Assembly (NCBI RefSeq): GCF_000832125.1 | Contig: NZ_JPRK01000002.1 | Location: 310,001 to 374,000, forward strand | Origin: Flavobacterium hibernum | GTDB taxonomy: Bacteria > Bacteroidota > Bacteroidia > Flavobacteriales > Flavobacteriaceae | Length of the DNA: 64,000 nt | Reading direction: 5' to 3' | Shown: one piece after another, positions 8,067 through 17,454 of the stretch | How the letters are laid out: each line of letters starts with the position of its first letter | Position numbering within the stretch: position 1 is the stretch's first letter | Translations under genes and position numbers: made by a program | Notes under the pieces: generated by a model | What the model was told of the DNA's origin: nothing | Database searches by the model: none | The model's input: the letters and a program-made list of their open reading frames with translations, nothing else

Positions 8067-8216
8067 TTTTTTAGGTTCAAAGGTTCAGAGCGACAGAGGT
8101 TCAAAGGTTTTATCGTAGAGGCGCACAGCAGTGCGTCTTAGCAAAGGAATTCCACAATTCATTCCATCCGCAAAAAAAAATATATATATATATAAATAAA
8201 TTGATATTTCAATAAA
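8067..8216. repeat. Intergenic GGTTCAAAGGTT repeat with GC hairpin and (AT)n run
   Basis: Between the VWA and AAA genes: repeated AGGTTCAAAGGTT words, then the hairpin GGCGCAC-AGCA-GTGCGTC (about 8120-8137), and a TATATATATATATA run near 8181-8195. The same word order with a hairpin recurs at 30545-30600, where it is a terminator. Here no T-run follows the hairpin, so read-through into the ATPase gene is possible. Confidence 0.6.
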
Positions 8217-9680
8217 ATGGAAATAAAAAACATAAACACATTAGGTCAATTAAAAGCCTCAGGATATAAAAGCATAAGTATAAAAGACGAATTGCGTAAT
8301 AATCTTCGCGAGAAAATCAAATCCGGAAAACCTGTTTTTGAGGGGGTTCATGGTTTCGAAAATACCGTAATTCCAGAATTAGAACGCGCCATTTTGTCTC
8401 GTCATAATATAAATTTACTTGGACTTCGTGGTCAGGCAAAAACGCGTTTGGCACGTAAAATGGTAGAATTATTAGACGAATATATTCCGTTTGTAACGGG
8501 ATCAGAAATCAATGACGATCCTTTAAATCCAATTTCGCGTTTTGCTAAAGACATTATTGCCGAAAAAGAGGATGAAACTCCAATATCGTGGTTGCATAGA
8601 AACGAACGTTTCTTCGAGAAATTAGCTACGCCAGATGTTACCGTTGCCGATTTAATTGGAGATGTTGACCCAATAAAAGCTGCGAACTTAAAATTATCAT
8701 ATGCAGATGATCGCGTAATACATTTTGGGATGATTCCGAGAGCGAACCGTTGTATTTTTGTAATTAACGAATTACCAGATTTACAAGCCAGAATTCAAGT
8801 AGCGTTGTTTAATATTTTGCAAGAAGGGGATATTCAAATTCGTGGATTTAAGTTGAGAATGCCGTTAGATATGCAATTTATATTTACAGCAAATCCCGAA
8901 GATTATACCAATCGTGGTAGCATTGTAACTCCTTTGAAAGATAGAATTGGTTCTCAAATTCTTACCCATTATCCTGAAAGTGTTGCAATTGCAAGAACCA
9001 TTACAGAACAAGAAGCTAAGCTTGATGAAACGCAACACAGATTAGTATATGTGCCAAGTTTAGCCAAAGATATTTTGGAGCAAATAAGTTTTGAAGCTCG
9101 TGATAGCGAATACATCGACAATAAAAGCGGTGTAAGTGCGAGAATGAGTATTACTGCTTTCGAGAATTTAATGAGCACGGCAGAACGCCGAGCTTTAAAA
9201 GCCGGAGTAGATAAAACTACTTTACGTTTGTCTGATTTTATTGGTATAATTCCCGCCATTACCGGAAAAGTAGAATTGGTTTATGAAGGAGAGCAGGAGG
9301 GAGCCGCCGCCGTAGCGCAAAACCTAATTGGTTCGGCAATTCGAACATTGTTTCCAACGCTTTTACCTAAGATTGAAAAGCTGGAAAAGCAAGGTGAAAA
9401 AACACCATATTCTGATTTAATAGAATGGTTTTTTGCCGAAAGTGGTTTCGAGCTATTAGACGATGCTTCGGATAAAAAATATCAAGCTATTTTAGACGAA
9501 GTAACGCCGTTAGAAGTTTTAATTAAAAAGTATCAACCACAATTAGATAAAAACGATCAATACTTCTTCAAAGAATTTATTTTGTGGGGATTGGTTGAAT
9601 ATAAAAAATTAAGCAAAGACCGTTTTGCACAAGGACATCAGTTTAAAGATATGTACGGAAGTTATATTAGTAAGTTATAA
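8217..9680 (+). CDS. MoxR/ChlI-like AAA+ ATPase
   Basis: 487 residues. The P-loop is GLRGQAKT at 69-76, the chelatase/MoxR style of Walker A with Ala where most P-loops have Gly. The Walker B region reads RCIFVINELPDLQ, with Asn before the Glu instead of Asp. Sensor I is FIFTANPEDYTNRG, and an arginine-finger region follows in TPLKDRIGSQI. A helical lid and a C-terminal domain (about 290-487) complete the fold. It is cytoplasmic and follows the VWA gene, with which it should form a complex by analogy to Mg-chelatase and RavA-ViaA. Direct evidence for the client or metal is absent. A strong hairpin lies about 55 bases after its stop. Confidence 0.85.
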   Translation: MEIKNINTLGQLKASGYKSISIKDELRNNLREKIKSGKPVFEGVHGFENTVIPELERAILSRHNINLLGLRGQAKTRLARKMVELLDEYIPFVTGSEINDDPLNPISRFAKDIIAEKEDETPISWLHRNERFFEKLATPDVTVADLIGDVDPIKAANLKLSYADDRVIHFGMIPRANRCIFVINELPDLQARIQVALFNILQEGDIQIRGFKLRMPLDMQFIFTANPEDYTNRGSIVTPLKDRIGSQILTHYPESVAIARTITEQEAKLDETQHRLVYVPSLAKDILEQISFEARDSEYIDNKSGVSARMSITAFENLMSTAERRALKAGVDKTTLRLSDFIGIIPAITGKVELVYEGEQEGAAAVAQNLIGSAIRTLFPTLLPKIEKLEKQGEKTPYSDLIEWFFAESGFELLDDASDKKYQAILDEVTPLEVLIKKYQPQLDKNDQYFFKEFILWGLVEYKKLSKDRFAQGHQFKDMYGSYISKL

Positions 9681-9733
9681 ATTATGAATTATTAATTATT
9701 AATTGTGAATTATAAGTTATTCTGGTCACGTTT

Positions 9734-9764
9734 AACCCGACAGGTTTTAAAAATCTGTCGGGTT
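9734..9764 (+). terminator. Hairpin terminator after the ATPase gene
   Basis: AACCCGACAG (9734-9743) pairs with CTGTCGGGTT (9755-9764), followed by TATTGTTTTTTG. Likely end of the VWA-ATPase transcript. Confidence 0.75.
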
Positions 9765-9774
9765 TATTGTTTTT

Positions 9775-9878
9775 TGTCATTTCGACCGCAGAGAGAAATC
9801 ACATTGGAAATTCCGCAATCAAAATTCTCAATCTTTGTCAAGTTAAGAGTGAGATTTCTCTCTTCGGTCGAAATGACA
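9775..9878. repeat. Inverted repeat of the TGTCATTTCGACCG family
   Basis: Two 26-base arms, TGTCATTTCGACCG... at 9775-9800 and its complement at 9853-9878, with one mismatch, flank a 52-base spacer. This sequence family is widely dispersed in Flavobacteriia intergenic DNA. An open frame runs across it (9767 to 10003), but it is not part of the downstream gene. Confidence 0.8.
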
Positions 9879-10003
9879 AGATTGTACGAAACCTGTCTGG
9901 TTTATTTTATACAATTGTTTTATTATTTCTAAAAACCCCATTACCAGTTTTATTTCATCTACCTTGCTCCGTTGGCTGTATTTGCAGTTTTCCCAAAACA
10001 AAA

Positions 10004-10597
10004 ATGGAAAATGGTTTCGAAGATTTGATTGCAAGTTATATTGAAAATAAAGTTGGAATATCGGAGCATTTTTTAAGTCCGGAGTTAGCGAATCATTTAA
10101 AGCAAAATTTACTCAATTTAAACAAGGAAAGCTTGTTGAAGGCCGCAGGAATTGGAAATTCGGAGAAACTCTCTTACGATGGAGCGATTAGAAGCGATTC
10201 TATTTATTGGCTGGATAAGAAACATAACAATGTTTTTGAAAATGAATTCTTTGCGCAAATAGATGCTTTTATTATTTACTTAAATGAAAGTTGTTACGCC
10301 GGAATTACAGGTTATGAGTTTCATTATTCTTTATATGAAACAGGAGATTTTTATTTAAAACATTTAGATCAATTCAAAAATAATCCAAGTCGAAAATACT
10401 CCATGATTAGCTATCTAAATAGTAATTGGCAGGAAAGTGACGGTGGAGAATTGATGATTCATCAGGAAAATAACAATCAGAAAATTTCGCCTACTCAGGG
10501 TAAAACGGTCTTTTTTAAAAGCAACGAATTAGTTCACGAAGTTTTAGTAACTCAAAACACCAGAATGAGTATTACGGGTTGGTTGAAAAGTGATTGA
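10004..10597 (+). CDS. 2-oxoglutarate/Fe(II)-dependent oxygenase (prolyl 4-hydroxylase-like)
   Basis: 197 residues from ATG 10004. The longer open frame from 9767 runs through a dispersed repeat and reads as nonsense (RNHIGNS...), so it is rejected. The catalytic core is visible: YLKHLDQF gives the HxD iron ligands, NELVHEVLV gives the distal His, and NTRMSITGW gives the Arg that holds 2-oxoglutarate. Cytoplasmic, about the length of small P4Hc domain proteins. It could hydroxylate a protein residue (EF-Tu and ribosomal proteins are known targets of relatives), but the substrate here is not shown. Single gene, followed by a perfect 33-bp hairpin. Confidence 0.88.
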   Translation: MENGFEDLIASYIENKVGISEHFLSPELANHLKQNLLNLNKESLLKAAGIGNSEKLSYDGAIRSDSIYWLDKKHNNVFENEFFAQIDAFIIYLNESCYAGITGYEFHYSLYETGDFYLKHLDQFKNNPSRKYSMISYLNSNWQESDGGELMIHQENNNQKISPTQGKTVFFKSNELVHEVLVTQNTRMSITGWLKSD

Positions 10598-10629
10598 TTT
10601 TTTTAAATAAGAGTTTTACTTGATAGAAT

Positions 10630-10701
10630 TTTACCGCAAAGCGCGCAAAGTTTTTTTATTAACACTGCTTAATAAAAAAACTTTGCGCGCTTTGCGGTAA
10701 A
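10630..10701. repeat. Perfect 33-bp hairpin of the ACCGCAAAG family
   Basis: TTTACCGCAAAGCGCGCAAA and the following T-rich part (10630-10662) are exactly complementary to 10669-10701, with only CACTGC as loop. Such a long perfect stem would stop transcription and protect the 3' end of the oxygenase message. A degenerate copy is at 4916-5082. Confidence 0.85.
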
Positions 10702-10785
10702 TTTTAAAAGCATCTTATAAATATTGACTTTTTAAAAAGTATAAAAAGATAAACCTTATTTTTGATTCGCTAATAAAGAATTAAA

Positions 10786-11163
10786 ATGGAGAAGAATTAT
10801 ATCCTGGAACTTGATGGCAGAAATATCGGTTATACAAAATTCGAATATGCAGATCCGCCAATGGGTGTAATTCATGGGAAAATTATATTTAACGAGATTA
10901 CTTCGCCATATGATTTTTTTAAAGATCACTGTTTAAAATTTAATGTTCAGATAAATTCAGATTTCCCTGAAGACAAGTTTATTGATACTGTAATAATTCC
11001 TCAGTTAAAAGTATTTTTAGAAAATGGAGATCAGTTGCAAGGTTGGGGTGGAGCTATCGCTGGTATGGATACTGATTTTGAAATCCAATTTGGAGGTATT
11101 ACTTCTGAACTAATGCAATCAGAGTTTAAGCATCATTATGTGAATTATTATGGTCACGAATGA
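10786..11163 (+). CDS. Hypothetical protein, 125 residues
   Basis: A soluble, mainly beta protein with acidic bias (LELDGRNIGYTKFEYADPPMGVIHGKIIF at the start, then QLQGWGGAIAGMDTDFEIQF). The pattern of a repeated strand-turn-strand and GWGG resembles small immunity-like or YpiB-type beta proteins, but I do not recognise the family with confidence. It has no signal peptide. It is a single gene between the 33-bp hairpin and the EamA transporter; no operon evidence. Confidence 0.6.
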   Translation: MEKNYILELDGRNIGYTKFEYADPPMGVIHGKIIFNEITSPYDFFKDHCLKFNVQINSDFPEDKFIDTVIIPQLKVFLENGDQLQGWGGAIAGMDTDFEIQFGGITSELMQSEFKHHYVNYYGHE

Positions 11164-11210
11164 AAACCTGAAATAGATAAACACTATTTTTGCATTCAAA
11201 ATTTAATCTT

Positions 11211-12062
11211 ATGCTGTTTCTTGTTTTAAGTATACTTTGTAGTGTAACTGTGGGTGTTATTTTTAAGATAACCCGAAAATACAATTCAAATCCAACACAA
11301 ATTGTAGCTTTTAATTATGTTGCGGCTCTTGCACTTTGTTACTTTACTTATGCTCCAAATTTAAAAGAAGTAGATGCCAACGCGCCTTGGAACCTGTATA
11401 TTGCCATTGGAGTCTTGCTGCCTGTTGTTTTTCTTTTTCTTGTGGCTTCTATTAAACATATGGGAATTGTAAAAACAGATGCTGCGCAACGATTATCTCT
11501 TTTTATTCCAATATTAGCGGCTTGGTTTATTTTTAAAGAAGAGTTTAATACTTATAAAATTATCGGGATCGTAATTGGTTTTATAGCGCTTTTATTCATC
11601 TTAAGAAAACAGTCCCAGAATAATGAGAATAAATGGATCTTTCCCACGATTGTTTTAATAGGTTTTGGAATCATTGATATACTTTTTAAGCAAATAGCAA
11701 TTTATACTACTTTGCCTTATCCAACTTCCTTATTTGTAGTTTTTTGTATCGCTTTGACTGTTGCAATTTTAATTTCTGTTTATGAAATTGGAATAAAAAA
11801 TGTAAAATTAGAATCTAAAAATATCCTTTGTGGAGCTTTAGTCGGAATCTTTAATTTTGGAAATATTCTATTTTATTTAAAAGCTCATAAGGCTTTCGCC
11901 GAAAATCCCTCCACAGTTTTTGCCGGAATGAATATGGGAGTTATCGTATTAGGAAGTCTTGTTGGTTTACTTTTCTTCAAGGAAAAATTATCCAAATTAA
12001 ATTACATAGGGCTCTTTTTGGCATTAATTGCCATTGTTTTTATCGTTATGTCTCAATTTTAA
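11211..12062 (+). CDS. EamA/DMT-family permease
   Basis: 283 residues from the ATG at 11211. The frame opens at a TTG (11190), but that TTG lies within the -7 promoter box TATTTTTG (11185-11192), so ATG 11211 is preferred. About ten hydrophobic helices fall in two halves of five, each like an EamA repeat (the first ends ILAAWFIFKEEFN, the second ends GSLVGLLFFKEKLS), the classical inner-membrane metabolite exporter layout. The substrate (amino acid, nucleotide or sugar) cannot be read from sequence. It stands alone. Confidence 0.85.
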   Translation: MLFLVLSILCSVTVGVIFKITRKYNSNPTQIVAFNYVAALALCYFTYAPNLKEVDANAPWNLYIAIGVLLPVVFLFLVASIKHMGIVKTDAAQRLSLFIPILAAWFIFKEEFNTYKIIGIVIGFIALLFILRKQSQNNENKWIFPTIVLIGFGIIDILFKQIAIYTTLPYPTSLFVVFCIALTVAILISVYEIGIKNVKLESKNILCGALVGIFNFGNILFYLKAHKAFAENPSTVFAGMNMGVIVLGSLVGLLFFKEKLSKLNYIGLFLALIAIVFIVMSQF

Positions 12063-12186
12063 GTACTTTTTTTTAGTTTGTAAAACCTTTGTTTTCAGGT
12101 GTTTTTAAATTATTTTCTTATTATCTAAAAATAAACTCGACTAATTCTATAGAATTTATAAAATATATTTATAGATTTGCAATAAC

Positions 12187-12339
12187 AATGGAAAACTGTA
12201 GTCTATATATCATCCCGTTCATGTGCAACTTCACGATGTGTTGCATGTCGAACTATGCGATGAAATGGCGTTAATAGAGAAAGTACTTGTTAGTTATTTT
12301 TTTTTTTAGCCTTTCATGCACCATGAAAGGCTTTTTTTT
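12187..12339 (+). ncRNA. Candidate small RNA between the permease and glutamate dehydrogenase
   Basis: A TAGATTTG -7 box at 12172-12179 is followed about 130 bases later by a strong intrinsic terminator at 12308-12339. No gene lies between. The middle holds structure-prone sequence: TGCAAC (12222-12227) facing GTTGCA (about 12240-12245), and CGATGAAATGGCG. Together these suggest a transcript of about 150 nt. No -33 TTG at the proper distance is seen, so it could also be the processed leader of the dehydrogenase gene or a 3' UTR of the permease. Confidence 0.3.
12308..12339 (+). terminator. Strong intrinsic terminator
   Basis: AGCCTTTCATG (12308-12318), loop CAC, CATGAAAGGCT (12322-12332) followed by TTTTTTT. 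Perfect 11-bp stem. No annotated gene ends just before it on this strand: the permease stops about 245 bases upstream. Confidence 0.9.
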
Positions 12340-12499
12340 AGAACTATTAAAAAATGAAGAAATGAGATCGAATAGAAATATAAATAGTATGATGCAAAGC
12401 TGTTTGATGAAAATACCGTGTTGCAGTTCTTATTTACAAGAGATTTTCAATAATTAAAAGATAAAATAAATAACCCCCAATTTTAAAAAGACATATATT

Positions 12500-13786
12500 A
12501 TGAGTACAGAAATTATCAAACAGAATCCCTTTCAATCAATGATTGACCGTTTTAATATCGCTGCCGACATTCTTAATTTAGATGAATCGATTAGGCAGAA
12601 ATTGCAACGTCCGGAAAAACAAATCGTAGTTAATTTTTCGATTACATTAGACAATGGAAAAATTCAAAACTTTGAAGGGTATCGTGTCATTCACAATACA
12701 GCTTTAGGGCCATCAAAAGGAGGAATTCGTTACGATACCGCCGTAAATCTGGATGAAGTAAAAGCATTAGCGGCCTGGATGACCTGGAAATCTGCTGTAA
12801 CCGGAATCCCGTTTGGAGGTGCAAAAGGTGGAATTATTTGTGATCCAAGAAAACTTTCTAAAGCGGAATTAGAAAAAATTACAAGAGCTTACACAAAAGC
12901 TTTATCTGATATTTTTGGACCAGAAAAAGATGTTCCCGCACCAGACATGGGAACTGGCCCTGACGAAATGGGTTGGTTAATGGATGAGTTTTCATTAGTT
13001 CACGGTAAAACAATTCATGCTGTAGTAACAGGGAAACATTTGCATTCAGGAGGTTCGCTGGGTAGAGTAGAAGCAACAGGAAGAGGTGTAAGCATTATTA
13101 CCTTATTAGCACTTCAAAAACTAAAACTTAGACCGGCAAAATCTACAGTAGCAATTCAGGGGTTTGGAAATGTTGGATTACATTCGGCTTTGTTTCTATA
13201 CGAGAAAGGATTGAAGATTGTTGCTGTGAGCGATGTTTCTGAAGCTTTTTATAATCCGGAAGGGTTAAACATACCAGAGTTGATTTTGTATTATAATTTG
13301 AATAATAAAAACATTAAAGGATATCCAAATTCAGTTGCAATCAAACACGAGGAACTATTATTGCTAGACGTTGATGTCTTGATTCCTGCGGCAAAAGAAG
13401 ATGTAATTACACAAAAAAATGCCAATGCTATTCGCGCCAAAATTATTGTAGAAGGTGCTAATGGTCCAGTTTCTTCAGATGCTGATAAAATATTGCATGA
13501 CAACAATGTTTTGGTTGTTCCTGATATTTTGGCAAATGCAGGAGGGGTAACCGTTTCGTATTTTGAATGGCTTCAGAATTCACTTTTAGAATCATGGAGA
13601 ATTCATCAGATTAATACTCGATTAGAAGATATTTTACAAAAAGGTTTTGAAACTGTTTTTAGAATTGCCGCTAAGCATAATGTTACACCACGTATTGCTG
13701 CTTATGTAATTGCTTTACAAAAAGTAGCCGATACTCAGGCAATAAAAGAAGTTGCCTTAGAAGCGCCAAAATTTAAGCAGAATTAA
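12500..13786 (+). CDS. Glu/Leu/Phe/Val dehydrogenase, probably glutamate dehydrogenase
   Basis: 428 residues, the size of the small hexameric enzymes (RocG/GudB-like). Residues 30-170 carry the substrate domain, with GPSKGGIRY, the GGAKGGI motif (Lys109, substrate-binding or catalytic) and PAPDMGTG with the catalytic Asp. The second half is the Rossmann dinucleotide domain, with GFGNVG near residue 220. It catalyses reversible oxidative deamination of glutamate to 2-oxoglutarate and ammonia in the cytoplasm. Cofactor preference (NAD or NADP) is not decided by what I see. Single gene with a long leader holding a candidate RNA. Confidence 0.92.
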   Translation: MSTEIIKQNPFQSMIDRFNIAADILNLDESIRQKLQRPEKQIVVNFSITLDNGKIQNFEGYRVIHNTALGPSKGGIRYDTAVNLDEVKALAAWMTWKSAVTGIPFGGAKGGIICDPRKLSKAELEKITRAYTKALSDIFGPEKDVPAPDMGTGPDEMGWLMDEFSLVHGKTIHAVVTGKHLHSGGSLGRVEATGRGVSIITLLALQKLKLRPAKSTVAIQGFGNVGLHSALFLYEKGLKIVAVSDVSEAFYNPEGLNIPELILYYNLNNKNIKGYPNSVAIKHEELLLLDVDVLIPAAKEDVITQKNANAIRAKIIVEGANGPVSSDADKILHDNNVLVVPDILANAGGVTVSYFEWLQNSLLESWRIHQINTRLEDILQKGFETVFRIAAKHNVTPRIAAYVIALQKVADTQAIKEVALEAPKFKQN

Positions 13787-13940
13787 AATATAGGTTTTAA
13801 AATTAAGAGATTATTTTCATTGGTTAACGCTATCATTTTTAATCTAAAAAAGAAGTGTTAATTGATGAAAATATCTTTGTTTTTTAATTTATAATGAATT
13901 GTATTTTAGTTTTTTACAAATAAATAAAGTAATTTTTAAG

Positions 13941-15164
13941 ATGGAACATATTAATTTTCTAGCTTTCGCAATGCCTGCCTTTTTCCTTTTCTTGTTTTTG
14001 GAATATAAATTAGCGGAACGTAAAAAAAGACCAGAAATTTTTAATTATGAAAGTTCAGTTTCAAATATTAGCATTGGAATTGCCGAACGATTAATCAACC
14101 TGTTTATTGCTGCAAGTTTCTATCAGCTCTATTATTTTATATACAACAATTATAGAATATTTGATATTCCCAGTACAATTTTTGTGTGGTTTGCCTTAAT
14201 TCTGGCCACAGATTTTGTTTGGTATTGGTATCATCGATTAGGTCATGAAGTCAATTTTTTCTGGGCGGCACATATTGTACACCATCATAGTGAAGAGTTT
14301 AATTTTACGGCTGCAGCCAGAATAACTACCTTTCAGGCTATTGTTAGAACCGGATTTTGGTGCATTTTGCCCTTGATAGGATTTCATCCGTCTATGGTAA
14401 TTACAATGCTTATTGTTCATGGCGCATATTCGTTTTTTACGCACACTCAACTTATTGGAAGAATAAAATGGTTGGAGTATGTTTTTGTAACACCATCTGT
14501 TCATGGTGTTCATCATGCTTCTGACGAAAAATATTTAGACAAAAATTATGGTGATATGTTTACTTTTTGGGATCGACTTTTTGGAACTTTCCAGGAGGAA
14601 GAAGAAAAACCAAAATACGGGTTAACGCATCCGCTAAAAAGCTACAGTTTTTTGTGGCAGCATTTTCATTATTACTTTGAAATTTATGAATTAATGAAAC
14701 GTTCACAAGGTTTTAAAGCCAAATGGAATGCCGTTTTTGGAAGTCCCGCAAATATGGATCAGGATATTCGGCCAATATTAGAAAAGCGTTTTTTACAAGA
14801 TAAAGCCAATCCGCACCAAAGACTTCGATTCAAGAATTACCTTTATATTCAGTTAGGAGTTTGTACCTTGTTTTTAACCGTTTTTACGTACTATTTTGAG
14901 TATTTAAATGCAACTGATAAAGTTTTTGTTTTGTTTTTTATTCTGATCACATTAGTAAATTGTGGTGCTTTATTAGAACAGCGAAAATGGATTTATTATA
15001 TGGAATATGCACGTATTTTTATTGTAACAACCTATTTTTTATACGTAGAAAATTTGATTTCCTTTTTCTTTGTTCCGCTGGCAATTATGATTTTTGCGGA
15101 GCAATTATTTTCACTTAGTACACGATATCAAAATGTAGTACTTCAATTAGAAATTTCAGAATAA
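13941..15164 (+). CDS. Sterol desaturase/fatty acid hydroxylase family membrane protein
   Basis: 407 residues from ATG 13941. The 14 in-frame codons upstream are skipped because MEHINFLAF is the usual family start. The N-terminal half has hydrophobic helices and the iron-binding histidine boxes of the superfamily: HRLGH, HIVHHH and HGVHH. This indicates a di-iron, membrane-embedded hydroxylase or desaturase acting on a lipid such as a fatty acid or ornithine lipid. The C-terminal 110 residues add more membrane helices, as in alkylglycerol-monooxygenase-like relatives. The exact substrate is unknown. Single gene, followed by an inverted-repeat element. Confidence 0.87.
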   Translation: MEHINFLAFAMPAFFLFLFLEYKLAERKKRPEIFNYESSVSNISIGIAERLINLFIAASFYQLYYFIYNNYRIFDIPSTIFVWFALILATDFVWYWYHRLGHEVNFFWAAHIVHHHSEEFNFTAAARITTFQAIVRTGFWCILPLIGFHPSMVITMLIVHGAYSFFTHTQLIGRIKWLEYVFVTPSVHGVHHASDEKYLDKNYGDMFTFWDRLFGTFQEEEEKPKYGLTHPLKSYSFLWQHFHYYFEIYELMKRSQGFKAKWNAVFGSPANMDQDIRPILEKRFLQDKANPHQRLRFKNYLYIQLGVCTLFLTVFTYYFEYLNATDKVFVLFFILITLVNCGALLEQRKWIYYMEYARIFIVTTYFLYVENLISFFFVPLAIMIFAEQLFSLSTRYQNVVLQLEISE

Positions 15165-15171
15165 TTTTTTT

Positions 15172-15361
15172 GCCACAGATTAAAAGGATTAAAAAGATTT
15201 ATTTAGTTATGTTTTTTTGCCACGAATTGCGCAAATTTTCTCTGATTTTTATGCTGTAAATTGATAAAAAGAATTTGTAAATATTTGTGTAATTAGTGGC
15301 TACTCTTTTTAATAAAGATACTCTACATAAAAAATCTTTTTTAATCCTTTTAATCTGTGGC
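15172..15361. repeat. Inverted repeat GCCACAGATTAAAAGGATT, with nested GCCACGAATT pair
   Basis: Outer arms at 15172-15200 and 15332-15361 are near-perfect complements (GCCACAGATTAAAAGGATT and the extended part). Inside, GCCACGAATTGCGCAAATTT (15219-15239) faces AAATATTTGTGTAATTAGTGGC (about 15279-15300). The same outer element occurs at 23716-23905. It separates the two convergent genes on either side. Confidence 0.8.
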
Positions 15362-15372
15362 TATAAACTTTT

Positions 15373-16971
15373 TTAAATCGTTTTTATTGCCATAATTTTC
15401 TCTTCAAAAGTATCTTTAAAATCTGATTTACTTTTAATTCTGGTCTTGTATGTGTAAATTGTAGCTACAGAAAGTTCCAAAAATTCCGCCATTTGATTGC
15501 TGTCTTGAATTCCTAATCTATACAATGCAAAAATGCGTAGTTCAGTATTTAAAAGTTCTCCTTTTTTGACAATGCATTTATGATCGTTTGGGAATAAATG
15601 ATTGAAATCTGTTACAAACGTTGGAAATAACTTCAGGAAGATTTCATCAAATTGATGAAACAAGTTCTCGCGTTCTTCCTTAACATTATAACGTTTTAAA
15701 CTTGCAATAACTTCATCAGTTTTCTTAGTGATGATCTTATGCAAAGTGCTTTTCTGGATATGATCTATTTTATTAATAAATGCTGAAGTTGCTTTGATAA
15801 AATACGTAATATATTCTTCCTTTATTGCATTGGCTTCACTCAAACTAATATTCATTTCCTGAAGTTGAGCATACGATGAAGCCATTATTTTTCTGGCTTT
15901 ATTTCTTTCCTTTAATTGTTTAAAAATTATAATCGAAAACAAAATAATAATCACCGTCAAAATCGTCAATAAAATGATGATTCTCTCCAGTTTATCATTT
16001 TTCTCTTTTACATTATTCAATTGCGCTTTTTCGATAATAGGCAAAATCGACGAAATTTCAATTTTGCGATGTCTGGCATTATAAAAAGTAGCATCGTCCA
16101 TTGCAATGTTGATATATTCATTTGCTTTGTCCAAATAACCCATTTTAAAGAGCTCGTTGGCTAAGTTTCTTAGCGCAACAGTTTCTTTTGTAGCATTTTT
16201 AACATCGGCAATTGCCGCTAATGCTAAATACTGAATTGCTTTTTTTGTATATCCTCTCTCAGAATAAATATAACCTAAACTCGAAGTTGCAATACCGTAA
16301 TAATCTGGAGGAAGTTTATAATTATTAATCCAATAACTAAAAGCAAATTCCGCACCGCGCCAGTCTTGTTGTTTTAATCTTTTTAAACTTTCGGCAGCCC
16401 AATATTCGTTGGTATTGGTACCAATTAAAGCTAAAGCTTTTTGCAGAAAATGATTTCCTTGTTGTATATAATGAATATTAAAACGCTGGTCTTTATTATA
16501 ATCGGCTAAATCATAATAAGCGCGGGCTTTTATAGAATAATATTCGAATTTATTTTTAAGATCAAGCTTTTTGTCATCGATAACATTCAAAGTATCGATT
16601 GCTTCTTTAAAAAGTCCCGACGAAAGTAATACAAAACCCTCTTTAATTCGGCTTTGGGCTAAATATTTTGGTTCTTTTAAAACAATTGCCTTGATTTTGG
16701 CTTGTTCCAAATAATAATAAGCAGAGTCGTATTTAAAGGATTTATATTCATCAAACAACTTCATGTAGTTATCATATAGTTGCTCATTGTTTTGGCTCAA
16801 GGTAAACTTAGATACATTTTTTTTCAGTGCTTCTATTTTTCGATATTTCTGTTTTAAGTAAATATCTTTCTTAAGGAGCACATTATCTAATTCTTCTAAA
16901 ACAGGATTTGTCTCTTTTGCAGCCAGAGAAAAACCAGCAATGAAAAAATATAGAATTAAGATTCTTCGCAT
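15373..16971 (-). CDS. Membrane-spanning TPR regulator with C-terminal HTH (DUF6377-like)
   Basis: 532 residues. N-terminal signal peptide ([16 protein letters not shown]), a long alpha-helical region with repeated two-helix TPR-like units (about 70-325), one membrane helix [20 protein letters not shown] (about 331-350), and a cytoplasmic coil followed by a LuxR-like HTH near the C-terminus ([20 protein letters not shown]). This layout matches Bacteroidota DUF6377-type regulators, which I recall as neighbours of SusC/SusD loci. It is divergent from the PUL at 17455 and separated by 480 bases. Inferred role: periplasmic sensing of a breakdown product and direct DNA binding by the same polypeptide. 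Confidence 0.85.
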   Translation of the reverse strand: MRRILILYFFIAGFSLAAKETNPVLEELDNVLLKKDIYLKQKYRKIEALKKNVSKFTLSQNNEQLYDNYMKLFDEYKSFKYDSAYYYLEQAKIKAIVLKEPKYLAQSRIKEGFVLLSSGLFKEAIDTLNVIDDKKLDLKNKFEYYSIKARAYYDLADYNKDQRFNIHYIQQGNHFLQKALALIGTNTNEYWAAESLKRLKQQDWRGAEFAFSYWINNYKLPPDYYGIATSSLGYIYSERGYTKKAIQYLALAAIADVKNATKETVALRNLANELFKMGYLDKANEYINIAMDDATFYNARHRKIEISSILPIIEKAQLNNVKEKNDKLERIIILLTILTVIIILFSIIIFKQLKERNKARKIMASSYAQLQEMNISLSEANAIKEEYITYFIKATSAFINKIDHIQKSTLHKIITKKTDEVIASLKRYNVKEERENLFHQFDEIFLKLFPTFVTDFNHLFPNDHKCIVKKGELLNTELRIFALYRLGIQDSNQMAEFLELSVATIYTYKTRIKSKSDFKDTFEEKIMAIKTI

Positions 16972-17454
16972 GTTTTGATTTGGTTTAGGGGATAGAAAAT
17001 ATTTTGGTTCTGTTGGTTTTAATCCTTTATATAATTCAAAATTAGTTTAAGAGTTGTTGATTAGCAACTTTTAAATATTGGTTTGTTTTTGTTGTTCTAT
17101 TTCTTTAAAACTTTGAAATGTAGACGGAAAGTAGTCTCTAAATGTTAAATGTAGTTTAATAACTTGCAATTATACAATAAAAAGCGATTAAATATATATA
17201 TACTTAAAAAAATATGTGATTTAATTTGGATATTGTCATTTTTACCATTAAATATTTGACTTTTTAGTCTAAACAATACCTTGATTTTTACAATTTTAAT
17301 AAAGTGTTAGTTTGTTGATTATAAGTTTTTTATATTTTAAATTAATCGAATTACATCTTGATTTTTCGCAGATGTTTTTTTTTAGATTTATTTAACTTCT
17401 AGTTTCGTAGTGTCCTTTTAAAGGGATAAAAAAAACTAACAAAAACCAAAATTT
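16972..17454. promoter_or_regulatory. Divergent promoter region of the PUL
   Basis: 483 bases between the regulator gene and the lipoprotein gene. It is AT-rich with TTTAGTCTAAACAATACC and other weakly palindromic words but no strong repeat or ORF. Both transcripts must start here, so operator sites for the HTH of the regulator are expected. I cannot point to a single convincing site by eye. Confidence 0.45.

Larger units (their letters stand above)
12063..12499 (+). other. 437-base region upstream of glutamate dehydrogenase
   Basis: No protein-coding gene is convincing. It contains a -7-like box TAGATTTG (12172-12179), an inverted repeat TGCAAC...GTTGCA near 12222-12245, a strong terminator at 12308-12339, and then about 160 bases of leader before the dehydrogenase. 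The promoter-to-terminator part could make a small RNA (separate entry). A 61-codon frame at 12089-12274 has neither start context nor homology. Confidence 0.45.

Noticed and set aside
9767..10003. N-terminal extension of the oxygenase frame
   Set aside because: It runs through the TGTCATTTCGACCG inverted repeat and a terminator; the oxygenase domain starts after ATG 10004.
12089..12274. 61-codon frame before glutamate dehydrogenase
   Set aside because: No start context and no recognisable content; the region fits a promoter/RNA better.
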